A DNA stretch of 64,000 nucleotides from Aquimarina sediminis (lineage in GTDB: Bacteria > Bacteroidota > Bacteroidia > Flavobacteriales > Flavobacteriaceae). The notes beneath the pieces were generated by a model, which was given only the letters and a program-made list of their open reading frames with translations, searched no databases and was not told where the DNA came from. The stretch is taken from assembly GCF_002895435.1 (NCBI RefSeq), contig NZ_POYJ01000008.1, forward strand, positions 186,001-250,000. Reading direction: 5' to 3'. Positions 45,329 to 54,360 of the stretch are shown one piece after another; position 1 is the stretch's first letter; each line of letters begins with the position of its first letter. The translations under genes were made by a program, and so were the position numbers.

Positions 45329-45455
45329 ATAAGTCTGCAATTTCATTGGTGATGAGTCAAAAATTAAATCAGCCGGCAGATAAGAAGTAATAACTAGCCT
45401 ACTTTTCTAAAAGCGCGATAAAACTAATGTAATTTTATCGCGCTTTTTTATTTCT
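45329..45455 (+). repeat. Direct repeat, copy B: stranded yajC 3' end plus terminator
   Basis: A duplicate of 34003-34129. It keeps the yajC frame (KSAISLVMSQKLNQPADKK, Glu to Val change) to TAA at 45388-45390 but has no start or body, so it is a pseudogene fragment of about 20 codons. It includes the GCGC terminator stem with one interior mismatch, and now serves as the terminator of the convergent mscS gene. Confidence 0.95.
45409..45450. terminator. Terminator copy B, shared end of mscS-type gene
   Basis: The stem of 45409-45426 with 45430-45447 (AAAAGCGCGATAAAA and its complement) has one C/A mismatch compared with copy A and an ATG loop. It is bidirectional and lies 20 bases past the mscS stop. 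Confidence 0.8.
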
Positions 45456-45469
45456 CATATTATTTTTAA

Positions 45470-46348
45470 TTAACTCTTCATGGTAACAATTCGCTGAGGT
45501 AAAGGAGCGTCATAACTAGCATTTCCTAGAGCTTCTACAATTCTTTGACGGGTATCCCAATACACATCCCAGTAATCTTCGCAGGTAGAATACGGTAAAG
45601 CCAGTAGCTCTATCCCATTAGCTCCCAGATTATTGACAGCTACTCTTGGCGCAGGCTTTTGTAATACATTTTGATCAGATTTCATTACTTCCATAACAAT
45701 TTGTTTTGCTTTTTCTATATCAGCTCCGTACTGAATTCCAAATGGCATGTCTACTCTTAGATTACCAATCGTCGTAAGGTTTGTTATGGTTCCTGCAGTA
45801 ATTGCTCCGTTGGGTATAATTTCTGTTTTATTTTGAAAAGTTTCAAGAACAGTTACAAAAACCGAAATTTCCTTTACAAACCCTAGTTTTCCTCCGGTTT
45901 CTATAAGGTCTCCAACTTTAAAAGGTCTAAACACCAGAAGCATAACTCCGGCAGCCATATGTCCTAGAGAACCATTAAAAGCACCTCCTATAGCTAATCC
46001 GACAGCCGCTAACAAGGCTGCAAATGTTGCGGTAGGAATTCCTACGATTCCTGCAATCGAAATAAATAAAAGTACTTTTAGTAAGAAATTTACCAGTGTT
46101 ACTAGAAAAGGTTTTAAGGTGTGATCAACCTTACTTTTGTCAAAAGTCTTTTTAATGGCTTTCATGATCATTTTTACAATCCAAAGACCAATAATTAAAG
46201 CAACGATTCCTCCAACAATTTTTAATCCATATTGACCAGCACCTTCTTGTATAGAGTTAAAAAAGCCACTAAGGGAGTTCATAATAGTACTCCCTGTTTG
46301 AGATGTGACTGTTGTTGCAGTATCCAATACTTTTTCTGTTGTTTGCAT
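45470..46348 (-). CDS. Small-conductance mechanosensitive channel (MscS family)
   Basis: A 292-residue inner-membrane channel with three hydrophobic segments (IVGGIVALIIGLWIVKMIM, LVTLVNFLLKVLLFISIAGIVG, ATFAALLAAVGLAIGGAFNGSLGHMAAGVMLLVFRPFKVGD). The pore helix TM3 with AxxGLAIGGAFNGSLG and the beta domain FRPFKVGDLIETGGKLGFVKEISVFVTVLET are diagnostic. It releases solutes at hypo-osmotic shock. The N-terminus is a long amphipathic helix. It converges on the yajC terminator copy and probably was yajC's direct neighbour before the inserted segment. Confidence 0.94.
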   Translation of the reverse strand: MQTTEKVLDTATTVTSQTGSTIMNSLSGFFNSIQEGAGQYGLKIVGGIVALIIGLWIVKMIMKAIKKTFDKSKVDHTLKPFLVTLVNFLLKVLLFISIAGIVGIPTATFAALLAAVGLAIGGAFNGSLGHMAAGVMLLVFRPFKVGDLIETGGKLGFVKEISVFVTVLETFQNKTEIIPNGAITAGTITNLTTIGNLRVDMPFGIQYGADIEKAKQIVMEVMKSDQNVLQKPAPRVAVNNLGANGIELLALPYSTCEDYWDVYWDTRQRIVEALGNASYDAPLPQRIVTMKS

Positions 46349-46478
46349 GATTTATGTTTTTATGTGATTTATAGTTACAACATAAATCTACTATTATCAT
46401 GAGTATCGCATTAGGGCGATTAGATGATAAAAATGCAGAAAATCGTTTAAAGTATAGAAATACCGATAAGTTGTTAAT

Positions 46479-47714
46479 TTACTTTTGGGCTGTTAATTCA
46501 GTGATTTTTACAATCACTTCTACAGCTTTGATCATACTTTCTACAGGAACATATTCATAACGACCATGGAAATTATGACCACCAGCAAAAATATTAGGAC
46601 AAGGTAGTCCCATAAAACTTAATTGAGACCCATCGGTTCCTCCTCGTATAGGTTTTATGATGGGTTCAATATTAAGAGATTTCATAGCTTCTTCAGCAAT
46701 ATCAACTATATGCATTACCGGCTCAACTTTTTCTCGCATATTGTAATACTGATCTTTGACCTCTATTTTTACTACATCATTTTCAAGTTTCGAGTTGATT
46801 TTGTTAGCTATATTTTTAAAAGTTTCTTTTCTACTTTCAAAAAGCTTTTTATCATGATCCCTTATTATGTAATGTAGCTGAGTTTCTTCTACATCCCCTT
46901 TTATATTGTGTAGATGGAAAAACCCTTCTCGACCACTTGTGTGTTCAGGAGTTTCTGTTTCGGGTAGTGAATTGATAAAATCTTGGGCTATGTACATACT
47001 ATTGATCATTTTGCCTTTAGCATAACCAGGATGTACAATCTTACCTTTAATAGTAACTAAAGCTCCAGCAGCATTAAAATTTTCATATTCTAGCTCTCCA
47101 ATTTGACTGCCATCCATAGTGTAAGCCCAATCTGCTCCAAATTTGGAAACATCAAATTTATGAGCTCCACGACCAATTTCTTCATCAGGAGTGAACCCTA
47201 CTCGAATTTTTCCATGTTTAATTTCGGGATGTTGTATTAAATACTCCATGGCACTAACTATTTCGGTAATTCCGGCTTTATCATCTGCTCCCAGAAGTGT
47301 AGTCCCGTCTGTCGTAATAAGTGTTTGCCCAGTGTATTGTTTTAGATCCTCAAAATAATCGGGAGAAAGAATAATATTCTCTGAAGCATTTAATACAATA
47401 TCTTTTCCGTCGTAATTGTCTATGATCTGTGGATTTACATTTGCTCCTGTAAAATCAGGGCTAGTATCAAAGTGTGATATAAAACCAATTGTAGGAACTG
47501 CATGATCAACATTAGATGGAAGAGTAGCCATGATATAGGCATTTTCGTCTATGCTTACATCCTCTAATCCAATGTCTTTTAGCTCCTGAACCAGTTTGTT
47601 GGCAAGATCCCATTGTTTTGAAGTACTTGGAGTCGTATTGCTTTCTGGATCACTTTCGGTATCAATGGTTACATAGCTTATAAATCTATTTATAATATGC
47701 TGTTTTGAAATCAT
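46479..47714 (-). CDS. pepT: Peptidase T (tripeptide aminopeptidase)
   Basis: A 411-residue M20B metallopeptidase. Zinc and catalytic motifs are visible: [15 protein letters not shown] (His ligand and Asp), [12 protein letters not shown] (bridging Asp), [11 protein letters not shown] (catalytic and ligand Glu), [13 protein letters not shown] (dimer-domain block) and [13 protein letters not shown] (His ligand). It cleaves the N-terminal residue of tripeptides in the cytoplasm. The start is ATG 47714. No operon partner is seen; it is divergent from pyrD. Confidence 0.95.
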   Translation of the reverse strand: MISKQHIINRFISYVTIDTESDPESNTTPSTSKQWDLANKLVQELKDIGLEDVSIDENAYIMATLPSNVDHAVPTIGFISHFDTSPDFTGANVNPQIIDNYDGKDIVLNASENIILSPDYFEDLKQYTGQTLITTDGTTLLGADDKAGITEIVSAMEYLIQHPEIKHGKIRVGFTPDEEIGRGAHKFDVSKFGADWAYTMDGSQIGELEYENFNAAGALVTIKGKIVHPGYAKGKMINSMYIAQDFINSLPETETPEHTSGREGFFHLHNIKGDVEETQLHYIIRDHDKKLFESRKETFKNIANKINSKLENDVVKIEVKDQYYNMREKVEPVMHIVDIAEEAMKSLNIEPIIKPIRGGTDGSQLSFMGLPCPNIFAGGHNFHGRYEYVPVESMIKAVEVIVKITELTAQK

Positions 47715-47774
47715 AATAATATTTTAGTATCTGAAGAATTCAAAAATACACTTTTATTAGAACCTTGGATGACT

Positions 47775-47782
47775 TATTTTTG
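47775..47782 (+). promoter_or_regulatory. -7 box (TATTTTTG) for pyrD
   Basis: TATTTTTG fits TAnnTTTG, 20 bases before the pyrD ATG. It gives a short leader. Confidence 0.45.
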
Positions 47783-47802
47783 CACAAGCAAAATTATAGT
47801 TA

Positions 47803-48834
47803 ATGTATAAATTCTTACTACGTCCTTTATTATTCCTTTTTGATCCCGAAAAAGTACATCATTTTACTTTTAATATGGTTAAGTTTTTATCAAAAATTCC
47901 TTTGGTACCCTCGATATTCAGAAGTTTATATGCAGTTAAAGGAGCCAAGTTACAGAGAGAAGTTTTTGGTTTAAAATTTGAAAACCCGGTAGGATTAGCA
48001 GCGGGATTTGATAAGAATGCCGTTTTGTATAATGAACTGGCTAATTTTGGATTTGGGTTTATTGAGATAGGAACTGTAACCCCAAAAGGTCAGGAAGGTA
48101 ATCCTAAAAAAAGATTGTTTAGACTTAAGGCTGATCAAGGGATTATTAATAGAATGGGGTTTAATAATGAAGGACTCGATGCAGTTATTAAGCAGCTTAA
48201 GAAAAATAAAGGAAAGCTTATTATTGGAGGCAATATAGGAAAGAACACAGCTACTTTACCAGAAAATTATACCAAAGATTACCTTAAGTGCTTTAGAGTA
48301 TTACATCCATATGTTGATTATTTTGTTTTGAATGTAAGTTGCCCGAATGTTGGGAGTCATGCAAAACTTAATGATAAAGAGTATTTGAATGAATTGATAT
48401 TGGCTGTACAACAAGAAAATAAAACATTTGAAAAACAAAAACCAATTGTGCTAAAGATTGCTCCGGATTTAAATACAAATCAACTGGATGAAATAATAGA
48501 ATTAGTTGCCGAGACTAATTTGGATGGTGTGATTGCAAGCAATACTTCGGTTACAAGAGAGGGGTTAAAGACTCCAAACACTAAAATTGAAAGTATTGGT
48601 AATGGGGGACTAAGTGGGCAACCTATAAAAAATAAAAGCACTGAGGTAATTAGATATTTATCAGAAAAAAGTAATAAAGCTTTTCCTATTATTGGAGTAG
48701 GTGGGATTCATAGTGCTGAGGATGCTATAGAAAAATTAGAGGCTGGTGCAAGTTTGGTGCAGATATATACTGGTTTTATATATGAAGGTCCTAGATTGAT
48801 TAAACGTATTAACAAAGCACTACTAAGTAGTTAG
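47803..48834 (+). CDS. pyrD: Dihydroorotate dehydrogenase, class 2 (quinone)
   Basis: A 343-residue FMN enzyme oxidising dihydroorotate to orotate in pyrimidine synthesis, linked to the quinone pool at the inner membrane. The N-terminal amphipathic helix ([20 protein letters not shown]) is the class 2 mark. Blocks are [45 protein letters not shown], catalytic Ser in [26 protein letters not shown] and [14 protein letters not shown]. The next gene starts 12 bp on, so they may be co-transcribed. Confidence 0.96.
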   Translation: MYKFLLRPLLFLFDPEKVHHFTFNMVKFLSKIPLVPSIFRSLYAVKGAKLQREVFGLKFENPVGLAAGFDKNAVLYNELANFGFGFIEIGTVTPKGQEGNPKKRLFRLKADQGIINRMGFNNEGLDAVIKQLKKNKGKLIIGGNIGKNTATLPENYTKDYLKCFRVLHPYVDYFVLNVSCPNVGSHAKLNDKEYLNELILAVQQENKTFEKQKPIVLKIAPDLNTNQLDEIIELVAETNLDGVIASNTSVTREGLKTPNTKIESIGNGGLSGQPIKNKSTEVIRYLSEKSNKAFPIIGVGGIHSAEDAIEKLEAGASLVQIYTGFIYEGPRLIKRINKALLSS

Positions 48835-48846
48835 GTTCTTTGCAAT

Positions 48847-49473
48847 ATGAACTACGAGATTCTTTACACTTTTGTTTTGGCTACTTCGGCATTAGCAATC
48901 TCGCCAGGACCGGATAATATATTTGTGCTAATGCAAAGTGTGGTAAATGGTAAAAAATATGGATTGGCTGTAGTGTCTGGATTAATGTCTGGGTGTTTGA
49001 TTCATACTACACTTGTAGCGTTTGGTGTATCAGTTATCATTAAACAAAGTGAAATTCTTTTTTTTAGTATTAAACTATTTGGAGCACTATACTTGTTTTT
49101 TCTGGCGTATAAAGTATTTAGAAGTGAAGCCTCGGTGAATCTTACAGAAGGGAGTATGCCAAAAAAAAGCATTTGGCAATTGTTCAAACAAGGATTTGTG
49201 ATGAATGTGTTAAACCCTAAAGTGTCTATATTCTTTTTGGCGTTTTTCCCTGGTTTTTTATTTAGTAAGACTATGAGTAATGTGTCACAGTTCTATATGC
49301 TTGGATTTCTTTTTATTATGGTTTCATTTACTGTTTTTGGATTGGTAGCTATTTTGGCAGGATCCATTTCTGAATATTTAAAAAAGAACTCCAATATAGG
49401 TGTTATACTAAAATGGCTTCAGATAGTCGTATTTGTCGGTATTGGAGTCTTTATTCTTCTTTCAGAACAATAA
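48847..49473 (+). CDS. LysE/RhtB family amino-acid exporter
   Basis: A 208-residue inner-membrane protein with five to six hydrophobic helices. The N-terminal signature SPGPDNIFVLMQSVVNGKKYGLAVVSGLMSGCLIHT is that of LysE translocators, followed by LFGALYLFFLAYKVFRS and FKQGFVMNVLNPKVSIFFLAFFPGF. It exports amino acids or homoserine lactone-like solutes; substrate not determinable. It lies 12 bp after pyrD. It ends with a terminator at 49492. Confidence 0.92.
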   Translation: MNYEILYTFVLATSALAISPGPDNIFVLMQSVVNGKKYGLAVVSGLMSGCLIHTTLVAFGVSVIIKQSEILFFSIKLFGALYLFFLAYKVFRSEASVNLTEGSMPKKSIWQLFKQGFVMNVLNPKVSIFFLAFFPGFLFSKTMSNVSQFYMLGFLFIMVSFTVFGLVAILAGSISEYLKKNSNIGVILKWLQIVVFVGIGVFILLSEQ

Positions 49474-49491
49474 TTAATGTACTTATAAGGA

Positions 49492-49518
49492 AAAACCAAG
49501 ACAATAAGCCTTGGTTTT
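49492..49518 (+). terminator. Terminator after the pyrD-lysE pair
   Basis: A 9-bp perfect stem pairs AAAACCAAG (49492-49500) with 49510-49518, followed by A/T-rich sequence. It is moderately strong and may also serve the convergent lipoprotein gene. Confidence 0.7.
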
Positions 49519-49541
49519 ATATTGGCAAAGTTTAAATAATA

Positions 49542-50060
49542 TTAGTCTTTTAAATTGTAATATTCTTTGATATCCTGAAAATTTGAAAAACTAGCACTAT
49601 CCAGGTCACTACTAGCAACTAAAACAAACCTAAGCCTTAGATTGGATTGATTAAAAGTGGCGCGTAAGGTTGCTTTTCCAACTTCAATTTTATCAATTTC
49701 CAATATTATATCACCACCACTACTAATGGGTAATGTTTCCCAATAGTCATTACCTGTAACCGTTACATAGCCAAAAACAAAGCCGTTATCGAATATTTCT
49801 TGTGTCAATTCAGGAATGTCAAAAACATTATCTCCATTAGAGATGGTTTGATCCTCAAATAAAACAGAAACCACATTGGCATTACCGTTTTCTCCATCTG
49901 TTCCATCCTGTCCATTTGTTCCGTCTTGTCCGTCAGTTCCTTGTTCCCCTTGTGGTCCGGCAGGACCAACAGCACCGTCTTCTCCATCAGAGCAAGAAAA
50001 TGTTAATAATGTAATAACTGCCAAAAAAAAGTACTGTAGTTTTAATTTTTTTGTTTTCAT
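49542..50060 (-). CDS. Collagen-like repeat lipoprotein
   Basis: A 172-residue lipoprotein. Lipobox LLTFSCSD places the acylated Cys near residue 23. Residues about 26-58 are Gly-X-Y triplets (DGEDGAVGPAGPQGEQG, then repeated DGQDG/TNGQDG/TDG units), a short bacterial collagen-like triple helix. The C-terminal about 110 residues are a beta domain. This architecture is common in flavobacterial surface lipoproteins. It is probably a trimeric surface stalk with a C-terminal head. Function unknown. Confidence 0.85.
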   Translation of the reverse strand: MKTKKLKLQYFFLAVITLLTFSCSDGEDGAVGPAGPQGEQGTDGQDGTNGQDGTDGENGNANVVSVLFEDQTISNGDNVFDIPELTQEIFDNGFVFGYVTVTGNDYWETLPISSGGDIILEIDKIEVGKATLRATFNQSNLRLRFVLVASSDLDSASFSNFQDIKEYYNLKD

Positions 50061-50264
50061 AATGTAAAGCTTTAATGTTTAAAATGTTTAAGGTTTTAAG
50101 TATTGTTTATAAATGTTTTCTAGGTCTCTATAATGTCATGTCAGATTTTGGGCAATGAAAATATCAGCTTCTCCCAATGTTTTTAGTTGGGAGTTGGTTG
50201 GTTGTAAATCAGTTGTTTTTCAATGCTTCTTTGTTAAAAAGAAAGACTTAATAAAATATGCATC

Positions 50265-50951
50265 CTAGTTAATTGCTACTAGCACGCTTTTAGTAACAAG
50301 TCTTCCATTTGCTTTGCGAGTTTCTTCTTTTACCATACCTACACCTTCTGCTATCCATTGTTTAGAGTGTAATGTTTTGGTCATTCCCATGGTTAATACG
50401 TTGGTATAGGTAATTACATAGCAATCAAATGTTCCGGCGGGAGTAGTAACTTGTTCTTTCTCAATTACTTTTCTGTTTTGCATAGTGGTGGTCATGTTTA
50501 TGTTCATGATTCCAGCATTTACAGACATTTGTACTGATGCATTTGGTAGTTCCTGACCGACTGTTAAGCTATTAGGGAAAGAAATATCATCTCCCGTAAT
50601 GCTATACTCCATGTCATTATACTGATCTAATATACCAGGGGCAATAAAAGATTCAGGATCCAGACGAGTAGTTTTTCCAGAGCAACGTGCTTTAAATGAT
50701 GAAGAAATAATATGTTTGTTGTTTCTTCCATCTGCCAAATTCATTGAAATAGTAATAATACTTTGTTCACCAGTATTCTCAACTTTAGTAACCTTATACT
50801 GACTAATGATTTCGAGACGTTCTCGTTTGTCATATTGATGTATGGTCAATGTCTTTCCTTCCTGGCTAGCGTAAAATTTGCTACAATTGTTATTCTGTGC
50901 AGCTACTGTTTGAATCATCAGTATTGCAATTAAAAAAGCGATATGTTTCAT
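50265..50951 (-). CDS. Secreted TapB/DUF3108-like protein
   Basis: A 228-residue protein with signal peptide MKHIAFLIAILMIQTVAAQ (1-19). The rest is strand-rich: YDKRERLEIISQYKV, SITGDDISFPNSLTVGQELPNASV, VTTPAGTFDCYVITYTN and KQWIAEGVGMVKEETRKANGRLV. These fit the TapB-like/DUF3108-type beta fold, with the typical CYxI and WxAxGVGxVK pattern. It is probably an extracytoplasmic protein; partner unknown. It precedes a group of minus-strand secreted proteins. Upstream 50061-50264 holds nothing I can support. Confidence 0.75.
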   Translation of the reverse strand: MKHIAFLIAILMIQTVAAQNNNCSKFYASQEGKTLTIHQYDKRERLEIISQYKVTKVENTGEQSIITISMNLADGRNNKHIISSSFKARCSGKTTRLDPESFIAPGILDQYNDMEYSITGDDISFPNSLTVGQELPNASVQMSVNAGIMNINMTTTMQNRKVIEKEQVTTPAGTFDCYVITYTNVLTMGMTKTLHSKQWIAEGVGMVKEETRKANGRLVTKSVLVAIN

Positions 50952-51001
50952 AGATTATTTTGTTAACTGTTAGTATTTTTTTTTGATAAGTGGCATGATA
51001 T

Positions 51002-52255
51002 TTATGGATTTAACCGAATTGAAAGAAATTCTCCATTTTGCTCCACCAGTTCATTTCTTCTATCAATTGCGTCTTGTATATAATCTGTATAATTGAAGTT
51101 GTTGGGTAAATTGATTAAAGTCAGATCATTATCTTCGAAACTTGAAGTGTCTTTGAAATAATTGATATAATCAGAAAGATTATCCGGTAGTTTTGGAAGT
51201 GTTATAGTATTCACCTCATTATTTGGAAAGGTAATGTCCCAAGAGAGATTTTTGCCATCAGGATTTGTCATTTGTGTTCTAACAATGGTACATAAATAAT
51301 TGCCAGATGGTTGCACTTGCAGACTATTTGAGGTCGAGGTGTATGAGCAATTCCAATCTGGTTTTGTAATGGATAATGTTTCAGGTATATCATCAGTTTT
51401 AATTGGTTTACTATGATGCACTCCATCGGGATAAGAAGCTCCATATCTTATTAAGTAATATTCAAAACCTTCAGTAATTTTCATATGCTGAGGGTAATTA
51501 CTTTCGAGACTCACGACTCTATTAGTGTCATAAATAGCGTAAAGATCAGTGTAACTACTTTCTGAAGTATCATTGATGGTTATAGAGCCTGTTGGTACTA
51601 TAGTAAAATCAGCCAAACTTAACGTCCTATTTTCAATTTCTTTATAGTTGTCAATCCATGCATATCCATAAACTACAGGATCTACATCATTTGGCTTATA
51701 CCTTATTTTGAGGAGTATCCTATCAGCAGAGTCTTCTTTGTTATAAGTATAGGTTTTAGTAGAGGCACTAGTTAAAGGGTCTACTCCATCTGTACTGGTT
51801 TTATTTTTTAATCCATAAACAAAAAGTCTGATTTGGCTAGCTCCGATTAAGTTTAGAGTAAATTTTATGCTACCGTTTCTGGTAGGGTTGTAGTTTGGAG
51901 CAATTGCACTAATGCCCACAGGAATATCTTTGATGGTGATTAAGCTTTTATAGTCTGTTGTTGCTAAAAGAGTTGTAAGCGTAAAGTTATTTGAAGCATA
52001 CCCTTTAGCAGTTAGTGTATAGATACCTGGTACTTTATTGGTTTCTACCGTAGTTAAAATCTCACCTTCGGTATCGTTGGCTATGATCATATTAGGTAAG
52101 CTGTTTACACTTAAATTTGAGTAGTCTAATGTTGCTAGTATGATTTCTTGGTTGGGATCGACTCTGGGGGTGTCATCATCGTTAGAACAAGATAAAAACG
52201 AAGCTATAGACAGATATACTGTAAGTGCGTATATAATAGATTTTGATGTTTTCAT
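51002..52255 (-). CDS. Putative lipoprotein of unknown function
   Basis: A 417-residue protein with lipobox SFLSCSND (Cys about 23) followed by an acidic stretch (NDDDTPR), as in surface-exposed Bacteroidota lipoproteins. The remainder is rich in Thr, Ser and Asn and appears to be all-beta. I recognise no family. Only four bases separate its stop-proximal neighbour's stop (the OmpA gene ends at 52260) from its ATG, so the two are one operon. Confidence 0.75.
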   Translation of the reverse strand: MKTSKSIIYALTVYLSIASFLSCSNDDDTPRVDPNQEIILATLDYSNLSVNSLPNMIIANDTEGEILTTVETNKVPGIYTLTAKGYASNNFTLTTLLATTDYKSLITIKDIPVGISAIAPNYNPTRNGSIKFTLNLIGASQIRLFVYGLKNKTSTDGVDPLTSASTKTYTYNKEDSADRILLKIRYKPNDVDPVVYGYAWIDNYKEIENRTLSLADFTIVPTGSITINDTSESSYTDLYAIYDTNRVVSLESNYPQHMKITEGFEYYLIRYGASYPDGVHHSKPIKTDDIPETLSITKPDWNCSYTSTSNSLQVQPSGNYLCTIVRTQMTNPDGKNLSWDITFPNNEVNTITLPKLPDNLSDYINYFKDTSSFEDNDLTLINLPNNFNYTDYIQDAIDRRNELVEQNGEFLSIRLNP

Positions 52256-52259
52256 TTCT

Positions 52260-53519
52260 TTATATTTTAATAAACTCTACTCTTCTGTTTTTTGCCTTTC
52301 CAGACATAGATGTGTTGTTCGAAATCGGATTTGATTCGCCTTTCCCTTCAACCTGTATTCTGCTATATTGTATGTCGTATTGTTCTACAAGTACCATCTT
52401 AACAGCTTTTGCTCGTTGTTCAGAAAGTTTTTGATTGCTTTCGGTGTTTCCATCAGAATCGGTATGACCTATGATCTTTATTTTCATATTTGATACGCTT
52501 TGTAGGGCTGTGGCAACTTCTTTAATAATAGTTTCTCCTCCTCCGGTGATGGTAGAAGATCCTGTTTTAAAAAGAATCGCATTGGTGGATAATCGCCCTT
52601 CGGTGATTAGCTTACTTCGATTGTCTTTGTCACTTTTAGCAATTTTGAAGTCAGAAATATAGACTTCGTCTTTGTCATCAGTATCTCTCAGTCCTTTGGT
52701 GTGGATTTTAAACACATGAGCTCCTTCGGGTACTAACCTTGGGACATCTACTATTTTATTCTCATTTATCCATACACGCATCCTAGTTTTGTTGATTGCA
52801 ATAGAGATATGTGACTTTCCGTCTATTTGAGTACGATAGTCTTTACCAATGGCATTACGAATTTGACGTTGCCCATTGACTACTTTTTCTACCACTCCTC
52901 GAGATGCGATAAATTGGCAAGGAGAAAGCTCTATCATACACCAGTTTTTTGGTTTTTGAAAACCAGTATTATCTTCTAGAAGAAGCTTGATCCAAGCCTC
53001 TGAACTGGTTTTCTTATCTAATCCCTGGGTAAGAAGATCAAACTCGATTGTGTAATTCTCGGATAATGGTTCTTTAGTTGTTGGAACATATTTGGAGTTA
53101 CCTCCTAAGCGAAGCCATTTTTTAGTGTTGATAATTACTATTTCACCAGAACCATTCGTATCCCATTTAGCTGGGAAATCACCTTGAGCGTCGTTCGTAA
53201 AATTGTCCTGAAAAATAATTCTATTACCTGCTGTAAAATCTGAAGTACGATTAACTTCATAATCAGTAGAACTTCCTATAATGGTTCCGTTTTTCTTTTT
53301 ACTCTTTTTCTGTTTGTTTTTTTTCTTTTTTCTTTTCTTTTCAAAAACTTCATCAAGACCTTTGTCAGTATTTTTTTCTGTTTCCCTTTCTATGCGTTCT
53401 TCGAGGGTTCGTTTTGCAGCTTCTTCTGCTTTTTTTCCTAATCTTTTTAATAGTTGTGCATTGCTTGTTGTTATGCTTAATATTGCTATAATAATGCAAA
53501 GTGCTTTTGTAGTTTTCAT
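52260..53519 (-). CDS. OmpA family protein with lamin-G-like insert
   Basis: A 419-residue exported protein. The signal peptide is about 1-21 (LCIIIAILSITTSNAQ). A charged helix and a poly-Lys/Arg tract (about 62-78) come next. Residues about 95-290 look like a concanavalin/lamin-G jelly roll (FQDNFTNDAQGDFPAKWD, YTIEFDLLTQG, KVYISD-type ends). The C-terminal OmpA peptidoglycan-binding domain (about 305-419) has ILFKTGSSTI, IKIIGHTDSDGNTESNQKLSEQRAKAV and NRRVEFIKI. It tethers the envelope to the wall. It is upstream of the 51002 lipoprotein. Confidence 0.88.
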   Translation of the reverse strand: MKTTKALCIIIAILSITTSNAQLLKRLGKKAEEAAKRTLEERIERETEKNTDKGLDEVFEKKRKKKKNKQKKSKKKNGTIIGSSTDYEVNRTSDFTAGNRIIFQDNFTNDAQGDFPAKWDTNGSGEIVIINTKKWLRLGGNSKYVPTTKEPLSENYTIEFDLLTQGLDKKTSSEAWIKLLLEDNTGFQKPKNWCMIELSPCQFIASRGVVEKVVNGQRQIRNAIGKDYRTQIDGKSHISIAINKTRMRVWINENKIVDVPRLVPEGAHVFKIHTKGLRDTDDKDEVYISDFKIAKSDKDNRSKLITEGRLSTNAILFKTGSSTITGGGETIIKEVATALQSVSNMKIKIIGHTDSDGNTESNQKLSEQRAKAVKMVLVEQYDIQYSRIQVEGKGESNPISNNTSMSGKAKNRRVEFIKI

Positions 53520-53550
53520 TGTTTACAGTTTTTGTTCCCTATGTGATTTT

Positions 53551-53910
53551 TTATTGATCCTGCTGAGCTTCCAATATTTTTTTCTCTATAACTTTACTTA
53601 AGGAGTCTTTTTGTTTTTGTGTAAGCTTTTTTGCTTGTAGGTAATAGCTGTTTTTGTATTCTAATTTTTGCTCAGATGTGATGTCCATTTTTTCTAATAG
53701 TTCTAAAAAACCAATTGTTTTACCGTTTGATTTTCCATTCAGATCCTCTCCAAAGATGCTGGACAATACATTGGCTTGCCTATCTAATAGATTGTCGCTT
53801 TTTTTTGCAGTTTTTTCCTGGTTTTTAGCAGTGTCTTTTGTTTTTTGAGCACTAATCAATTGAGTAATAAAAAATAGTATGATTAGTACTGAAGTCTGTA
53901 TTGCTTTCAT
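53551..53910 (-). CDS. Small secreted protein of unknown function
   Basis: A 119-residue protein from ATG 53908-53910, with signal peptide ending at FFITQLISAQ. The mature part is charged and helical (Lys/Gln-rich with SEQKLEYKNSYYLQAKKLTQKQKDSL), and may form a coiled coil. An in-frame ATG at 53943 would place 11 extra residues before the signal segment and is less likely. I know no family. It is 31 bp upstream of the OmpA gene, so probably the first gene of that operon. Confidence 0.7.
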   Translation of the reverse strand: MKAIQTSVLIILFFITQLISAQKTKDTAKNQEKTAKKSDNLLDRQANVLSSIFGEDLNGKSNGKTIGFLELLEKMDITSEQKLEYKNSYYLQAKKLTQKQKDSLSKVIEKKILEAQQDQ

Positions 53911-53967
53911 GATTTTTGATTTTGATTGAAGATCAATATGCATAATATTTTTAATAGTTTCATTTCC

Positions 53968-54237
53968 TTACTTTTTAAAATTTACTTTCTTAATTACTTT
54001 GTTTTTATGAATGATTCTTAACGTATAGATCCCCGTTTCTAAATGGCTAATATTTAGGTATATGTTGTTTGTTGGGAAACTGTTAAGATGACCTTTGTGA
54101 ACTTTCCTTTTTTTATTCATGTCTGTATAATCAATAAATGAATCAGACTTGATTTTTAGATTCGATAGTAAAACTAGTGTTTGAAGGAGCTGATCATTAT
54201 AACGTATGTAACAAAGGCTATGAATTATGTAACATTA
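53968..54237 (-). pseudogene. Remnant of a T9SS type A C-terminal sorting domain
   Basis: An open minus-strand frame ends at TAA 53968-53970. Its C-terminal part is a recognisable T9SS sorting domain: LNISHLETGIYTLRIIHKN then KVIKKVNFKK, preceded by SFIDYTDMNKKRKVHKGHL. Only an internal ATG (54118-54120) gives a 50-residue product, and no signal peptide or cargo domain precedes it before the stop near 54238. It looks like the tail of a lost secreted protein. The rest of 54238-54360 shows nothing. Confidence 0.65.
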
Positions 54238-54360
54238 GTATAAAAGGTGTGTTACCCCTTTGTTTTTGGGGTGTTTTTTATAGGATAAGAAGAATAACTT
54301 CTATAATATATCTAAAGAGAAAGTGAAGTAATTTTGCTTTTTTAAAGATAAAAGTATGTT

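Noticed and set aside
49876-50067. Pro/Ser/Cys-rich frame antisense to the collagen-like gene
   Set aside because: It is the mirror of the Gly-X-Y codons on the other strand; no independent start signal or family.
53281-53601. Phe/Leu-rich plus-strand frame opposite the OmpA gene
   Set aside because: A reverse-complement shadow of the poly-Lys tract, not a membrane protein.
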